Below are positions 59,887-64,000 of a DNA stretch of 64,000 nucleotides, one piece after another. Each line of letters opens with the position of its first letter. Within the stretch, counting starts at the first letter, position 1. The stretch comes from Flavobacterium sp. UMI-01. GTDB lineage: Bacteria > Bacteroidota > Bacteroidia > Flavobacteriales > Flavobacteriaceae. The stretch lies in the NCBI RefSeq assembly GCF_019656315.1, contig NZ_BPLU01000023.1:1-64000 (forward strand), read 5' to 3'. The notes below the pieces were generated by a model. That model did not search any database. It was not told the origin of the DNA and saw only the letters and a program-made list of their open reading frames with translations. Made by a program: the position numbers and the translations under genes.

Positions 59887-61983
59887 TTAGAAATTAAATT
59901 GTTTTCTATTGTCTTTTATTTCAGCAATGTCTTTAAGTGCTGGTAAAATACGGTTTGCATCACCCGCTGACTGCGCTTTTAATTTAGCTACATACGGAGC
60001 AAAATCTTTAATAGCTGGCGCTTTAGTGGTTTTGATATTTTTTACCACATATACCCCCATTGTTCCTTCTATAGGAGCCGAAAGTGCATTTGGCTTCAAA
60101 GCAAGGGCATTACCTACTACTTTAGGCTCTTGACCTACATTCTCTAACATGGGATTATCCAAAGTAACATCTGTAGCTTGCAATACTTTAGCACCTACCG
60201 CTTTTGCAACTGCTTCAATTGAGTTACCAGTCATTTTAGCTTTTAGCATTTCTGTCTTTTTCTTGTTTTTCAAAATAGACTCCACATAAGGTCTTACTTG
60301 ACTTAATGGCGCTAAACCTGAATCATCTACTGATTTCACTCTAGCGATAACATGCCCTACATTGGCCACTTCAAAACGTTTCACATCACCTACTTCAGTA
60401 TCACTATCAAATCCCCATCTTACAATAGCTCTTTGATTACCTAAAGCTCCAAAGTTCTCATCCATTGCTTTTACTGATATTCCAGAATTAACTGTTAATC
60501 CCATAGATTTTGCTACTTGATTGAAATCTTTATCGGCGGCACTCATTTCAAACTGAGTTGCTTTTGTAAATATTTTATCAGATGTTGCTTCAGATGGTTG
60601 AATTTTTTGAGCGATTGTAGCCAAACGAACTCCATCTTGCTTATCTGTAACTTTAATAATATGGTATCCAAAATCTGTTTCTACCAATCCAATTTTTCCA
60701 ATAGCATTATTGAAAACAAAATCATTGAAAGGTTTCACCATTTGACCAGGCCCAAAATAACCCAAATCGCCACCTTGTTGAGCTGATGAATCATCCGAAT
60801 TGGTATAAGCTAACATTAAGAAACTCTCCGGATTAGCATTTACTTGTGCCAATAAACTTTCTGCTTTAGCACGTGCTTGATCCTTGGATCTTTTCTCTTT
60901 TTGGTTAGGGACTTGAGTTCCTTCGTAACTAATTAAGATGTGACTAGCTTTGGCATTAACACCACTCTTTTTTCCCAATGATTTAGAAATACAGTAGTAA
61001 TCTCCATTTACATAAGGACCATAAATTTCTCCTGGAGCCAAATTGTATAATTTATCAGCATCAACCGCAGGTAAACGATTTTTTGCGATATAGGTAGAAT
61101 CATAAGGAACATCCGAATTTGAGTTTACAAATTCTACAATATTTTTAGTTGTTCTAAATCCTGCAACAGTATCATTTTTACCCGTTGCTTGGTTATACAC
61201 TACGCTACCAGATAACAATCCTGTAATTTTAGCTTTAACCTCGTTGATATCTTCAGGAGATGGTTTGTCTTCTACTAATACGTATTCGATTTCACGAGAT
61301 TCTTCTGATTTGAATTTTTTCTCGTTTTTCTTCATGTAGTCTGTAATTTCGCTATCCGTAATTTTTACATCACTGTCTTTGATAGTTGAAAACAATCCAG
61401 CCACATAAGCAAAACTTACTTTATCAGCTTCCATTTCGTATTTCAACTTTCCTTCGCTTTTAGTTGTGTAACTACCTGCTCTAACCAAAGTAGAATAGAT
61501 TTGGAATTTAGCATTCAATTCCGCACTTTTTTCTCTTTCTTTTAAACTTTCAGCCAATGCAGGGTTTGATTTGAAAAACTCTTTAAATTTAGCTAAATCA
61601 AAAATTCCAGCTCCGTTTAAAAACTGTGGATTTTGACCGATATTTGGGTCTGCCTTCAACACTTCTATCAAGTGTTTTTCTCCCACTCGTAATCCTAATT
61701 TTTCAAACTCAGAAGTCAATAAGGCCACAGAAACTTCTTCTTCCCATACTCTATTAGCCGCAGCTGTAGCAGAGATTCCTTGACCGCTTTTTTCGACATT
61801 GCTTACTTTTATTCTAAAATCTTCAAATGAAATATCCTTTCCATTAACACTTCCTACATCTTTTGAAGTACTGCTAAAACTACCACTTTTGAATAAATCA
61901 CCTATGATAAATGCAAATAAAGCCAATGCTATTACCGCAATCATCAATGCGGAACGTTGTCTAATTTTTGATAAAACTGCCAT
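59887..61983 (-). CDS. Periplasmic peptidyl-prolyl isomerase, PpiD/SurA type
   Basis: 698 residues with one N-terminal TM anchor (about 12-30, SALMIAVIALALFAFIIGDL). A SurA_N-like chaperone region (35-190), a parvulin domain (about 345-455, KASHILISYEG and GGDLGYFGPGQMVKPFNDFVF with GLVETDFGYHIIKV) and a further C-terminal domain follow. It helps fold outer-membrane and secreted proteins. It lies downstream of the CorC-like gene (108-bp gap) on the same strand. Confidence 0.92.
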   Translation of the reverse strand: MAVLSKIRQRSALMIAVIALALFAFIIGDLFKSGSFSSTSKDVGSVNGKDISFEDFRIKVSNVEKSGQGISATAAANRVWEEEVSVALLTSEFEKLGLRVGEKHLIEVLKADPNIGQNPQFLNGAGIFDLAKFKEFFKSNPALAESLKEREKSAELNAKFQIYSTLVRAGSYTTKSEGKLKYEMEADKVSFAYVAGLFSTIKDSDVKITDSEITDYMKKNEKKFKSEESREIEYVLVEDKPSPEDINEVKAKITGLLSGSVVYNQATGKNDTVAGFRTTKNIVEFVNSNSDVPYDSTYIAKNRLPAVDADKLYNLAPGEIYGPYVNGDYYCISKSLGKKSGVNAKASHILISYEGTQVPNQKEKRSKDQARAKAESLLAQVNANPESFLMLAYTNSDDSSAQQGGDLGYFGPGQMVKPFNDFVFNNAIGKIGLVETDFGYHIIKVTDKQDGVRLATIAQKIQPSEATSDKIFTKATQFEMSAADKDFNQVAKSMGLTVNSGISVKAMDENFGALGNQRAIVRWGFDSDTEVGDVKRFEVANVGHVIARVKSVDDSGLAPLSQVRPYVESILKNKKKTEMLKAKMTGNSIEAVAKAVGAKVLQATDVTLDNPMLENVGQEPKVVGNALALKPNALSAPIEGTMGVYVVKNIKTTKAPAIKDFAPYVAKLKAQSAGDANRILPALKDIAEIKDNRKQFNF

Positions 61984-62091
61984 TTTATATTGTTGTTAAT
62001 TTTATATTCAGTTTGCGAAAATACAATTATATGATTAATATTTACAATTGTGCCCTTTTATTTTGCAAAAAAATTGCAGGAATAAAAAAAA

Positions 62092-63351
62092 TTACTCTTT
62101 TAAAGTCAATTTAACCAATTCTATTTTTTTATTTGTAGCTTCTTCAATCACAAAATGATAATCATCTATGATAATCACCTCCCCTTTTTGAGGAATATTT
62201 TTAGTAAAATCTACAATAAAACCGCCTAAGGTACCGTACGAATCACTCTCCGGAATGTCTAATTTATAGGTTTGATTCAAATATTCGACATCCAAACGGG
62301 TTGAGAACAAATATGTATTTTCGTCTAATTGTTTTTCAATCAATTCCTCATCTGAATCGTGTTCGTCTTCAATTTCACCAAAAAGCTCTTCGACAATATC
62401 CTCAATAGTAATAATCCCCGAAGTCCCTCCATATTCATCCAAGACCACAGCAACGCTTTTCCTTTTTTTGGTTAACAAATTCATTACATCTTTGATGTAA
62501 ATGGTTTCCGGAACAAATTCTACAGGAATTACAATTGATTTTATATTTTTTGGTTTTTTGAACAAATCAAAAGAGTGTACATATCCCACAATATCATCTA
62601 AGGAATTTTGATACACCAAAATCTTAGAATAACCTGTTTCAATAAACAATTCTTTTAATTCATGGATAGAATCAAACAAATCGATGGCCACGATTTCGGT
62701 CCTTGGACTCATAATATCTCGTGCTTTTACACTCGAAAAATCTAGGGCATTTTGAAACATCTGTATTTCGGAGTCAATCTCTTCGTCATCTTCAACGGTA
62801 CTCATTTGTTCCGTGATATAATCCCCTAATTCTACCTTGCTGAAATACATTTGAACTTGATCTCCTTCGGTTCTAAAAAATTTTCTCAAAATCAAATCCG
62901 AAACCCAAATAAAGAACGATGACAAATAATAGAACAACCAATAAAAAAAATAAGCTGGAATCGCAAAAAACTTGATTAAAGTATTGGCGTAAATTTGAAA
63001 AAAAACTTTAGGAAAAAATTCTGCCGTAATCAACACTATAATTGTTGACAACAGCGTTTGCAAAAACAAATTGGAAAAATTGGACAATGCAAAAGGGAGG
63101 GTATTTATCCAACCCATTAGTAAATCACCCATAAAAAAACCATATACTACCAGTGCGATATTGTTACCAATAAGCATGGCTGCAATAAATTTTGAGGGTT
63201 TTTCAGTAAGTTTAATTAAGATTTTAGATAAAAAATTATCTTGTTTTTTTTCTATTTCGAGGTAAATCTTATTGGAGGAAACAAATGCAATTTCCATTCC
63301 TGAAAAAAAAGCACTTAGTATTAAACACAATATTATAATACTAACTTCCAT
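62092..63351 (-). CDS. CNNM/CorC (hemolysin-like) membrane protein with CBS domains
   Basis: 419 residues: a DUF21 transmembrane domain (1-~155, SAFFSGMEIAFVSSNKIYLE), two CBS domains (~200-320, ARDIMSPRTEIVAIDL and KDVMNLLTKKRKSVAVVLDEYGGTSGIITIED), and a CorC_HlyC domain (~335-415). The family is linked to Mg/Co efflux, although often named hemolysin. GldE of gliding bacteria has the same plan, but no gldD is adjacent. The spacing to the small membrane protein is 3 bases. Confidence 0.9.
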   Translation of the reverse strand: MEVSIIILCLILSAFFSGMEIAFVSSNKIYLEIEKKQDNFLSKILIKLTEKPSKFIAAMLIGNNIALVVYGFFMGDLLMGWINTLPFALSNFSNLFLQTLLSTIIVLITAEFFPKVFFQIYANTLIKFFAIPAYFFYWLFYYLSSFFIWVSDLILRKFFRTEGDQVQMYFSKVELGDYITEQMSTVEDDEEIDSEIQMFQNALDFSSVKARDIMSPRTEIVAIDLFDSIHELKELFIETGYSKILVYQNSLDDIVGYVHSFDLFKKPKNIKSIVIPVEFVPETIYIKDVMNLLTKKRKSVAVVLDEYGGTSGIITIEDIVEELFGEIEDEHDSDEELIEKQLDENTYLFSTRLDVEYLNQTYKLDIPESDSYGTLGGFIVDFTKNIPQKGEVIIIDDYHFVIEEATNKKIELVKLTLKE

Positions 63352-63354
63352 GTA

Positions 63355-63549
63355 TTAAGATTTTTTATTTCGGTCATTCATTTTATTGGCAAAATTTCTT
63401 CTGAAGAAAAACATGAAAATTGCCATTGCGGCAATCATAAAATGCAACCAAGGTTTGTTTTCGGACACATTCCATTTCATGATACCATCATAAATAAAGT
63501 AGATGGCAAAAACAAGGTAAACGTACTGCGTATATTTTAAGTAATTCAT
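63355..63549 (-). CDS. Small membrane protein, unknown function
   Basis: 64 residues with two hydrophobic segments (YLVFAIYFIYDGIMKW and LHFMIAAMAIFMFFF) joined by a short loop and ending in a basic tail (RRNFANKMNDRNKKS). No family is known to me. It lies between lptC and the CorC-like gene with tight spacing, so it is probably in the same operon. Confidence 0.72.
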   Translation of the reverse strand: MNYLKYTQYVYLVFAIYFIYDGIMKWNVSENKPWLHFMIAAMAIFMFFFRRNFANKMNDRNKKS

Positions 63550-63595
63550 TTTAGTGATAATTTTAATGTTTGGTTACCCCAGTTGGACAGTTGTA

Positions 63596-64000
63596 TTATT
63601 CCGCGGATTCCACTTCTCCCGTAATTCTTTGTGAATTGATTATTTTAAAATCTTTGCTAAAATCAATTCCCTGACCATTAGAAACTCCTTTCAAATCTGT
63701 AAATTTAAACCTTTTTTCAGTAAAAAACCATTCGTTTTTTTGATCATAGAACAACTGTTCCGTTTCTAGCAATTGTCCATCTTGAGATTGAATCCTCACT
63801 TTTCCTTGCAAATCAATGATATTGGTCATTCCGTAAGAAACTGCATAATTGGCTGTAATGCGAGTAGTTTTGGCTTTAGCATCATAGACAGTCAAATCAA
63901 TACCTTTGGGAAACTCAGTAAAGGGAAAATTTACATTAGAATAATCCAACATTTTAGGACTTAGCAAAATTACTTTTATCAAGCCTGAGTCAGTATACTT
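63596..64000 (-). CDS. lptC: LPS export protein LptC, 5' part outside the window
   Basis: The frame reads through to the window edge without a stop: KYTDSGLIKVILLSPKM then beta strands IDLTVYDAK, TTRITANYAVSYG, NIIDLQGKVRIQSQDG and LLETEQLFYDQKNEWFFTEK. This is the beta-jellyroll of LptC, the membrane-tethered periplasmic bridge between LptB2FG and LptA. The N-terminal anchor lies beyond base 64000. The next genes down are the small membrane and CorC-like proteins. Confidence 0.85.
   Translation of the reverse strand, partial: KYTDSGLIKVILLSPKMLDYSNVNFPFTEFPKGIDLTVYDAKAKTTRITANYAVSYGMTNIIDLQGKVRIQSQDGQLLETEQLFYDQKNEWFFTEKRFKFTDLKGVSNGQGIDFSKDFKIINSQRITGEVESAE

Overview
The window looks like chromosome of a low-GC member of the Bacteroidota, most likely Flavobacterium or a close relative. 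The signs are an RRM RNA-binding protein, a type IX secretion (T9SS) sorting domain, DnaE with a built-in DnaQ-like exonuclease, a GYDIA-type GHMP kinase beside a class II HMG-CoA reductase, and repeated promoters of the Bacteroidota form TTG-N19..21-TAnnTTTG. No phage, plasmid or CRISPR locus is visible.

Layout. 1-800: the 3' end of an insertion sequence runs in from the left and is followed directly by a second, truncated copy of the same transposase tail; then two identical tRNA-Asp genes. 0.9-5.6 kb: DUF58 protein, thioredoxin, TrmN6-type methyltransferase, rpsP-rimM, a small lipoprotein and an RRM protein. 5.7-11.1 kb: a leucine-type operon read leuC, (inserted GxxExxY gene), leuD, a synthase resembling citramalate synthase, leuB. 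11.8-21.5 kb: dnaE, DUF1330, a glutaryl-CoA dehydrogenase-like enzyme, DUF3050, then ferredoxin, NifU-like protein and Mrp (iron-sulfur functions) and an alkyltransferase-like protein. 21.5-30.8 kb: the most accessory-looking part, with a membrane-anchored AraC regulator diverging from a tightly coupled trio (tiny T9SS-sorted protein, outer-membrane barrel, 1251-residue repetitive phage-fibre-like protein) and a 948-residue mosaic surface protein. 30.8-37.6 kb: LysE exporter, trmB, amtB, L,D-transpeptidase, HPF/RaiA, ABC permease. 37.8-45 kb: purH and the cell-shape operon mreB-mreC-mreD-mrdA-rodA. 45-57.4 kb: secreted endonuclease, tail-specific protease, surE-lpxB-NlpC-comEC run, thioredoxin-like protein, POT peptide transporter and a DPP-IV-like peptidase. 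57.5-64 kb: mevalonate genes, then ppiD, CorC/hemolysin-like protein, a small membrane protein and the 5'-truncated lptC.

Most genes are ordinary housekeeping. The points most worth a second look are the phage-fibre-like repeat protein and its operon, the GxxExxY cassette inside the leu operon with its flanking repeats, the citramalate-synthase character of the leu-operon synthase, the Mrp protein lacking the usual CxxC, and the nested insertion sequence at the left edge. No complete new system can be claimed from sequence alone; the 22.9-27.8 kb trio is the best candidate.
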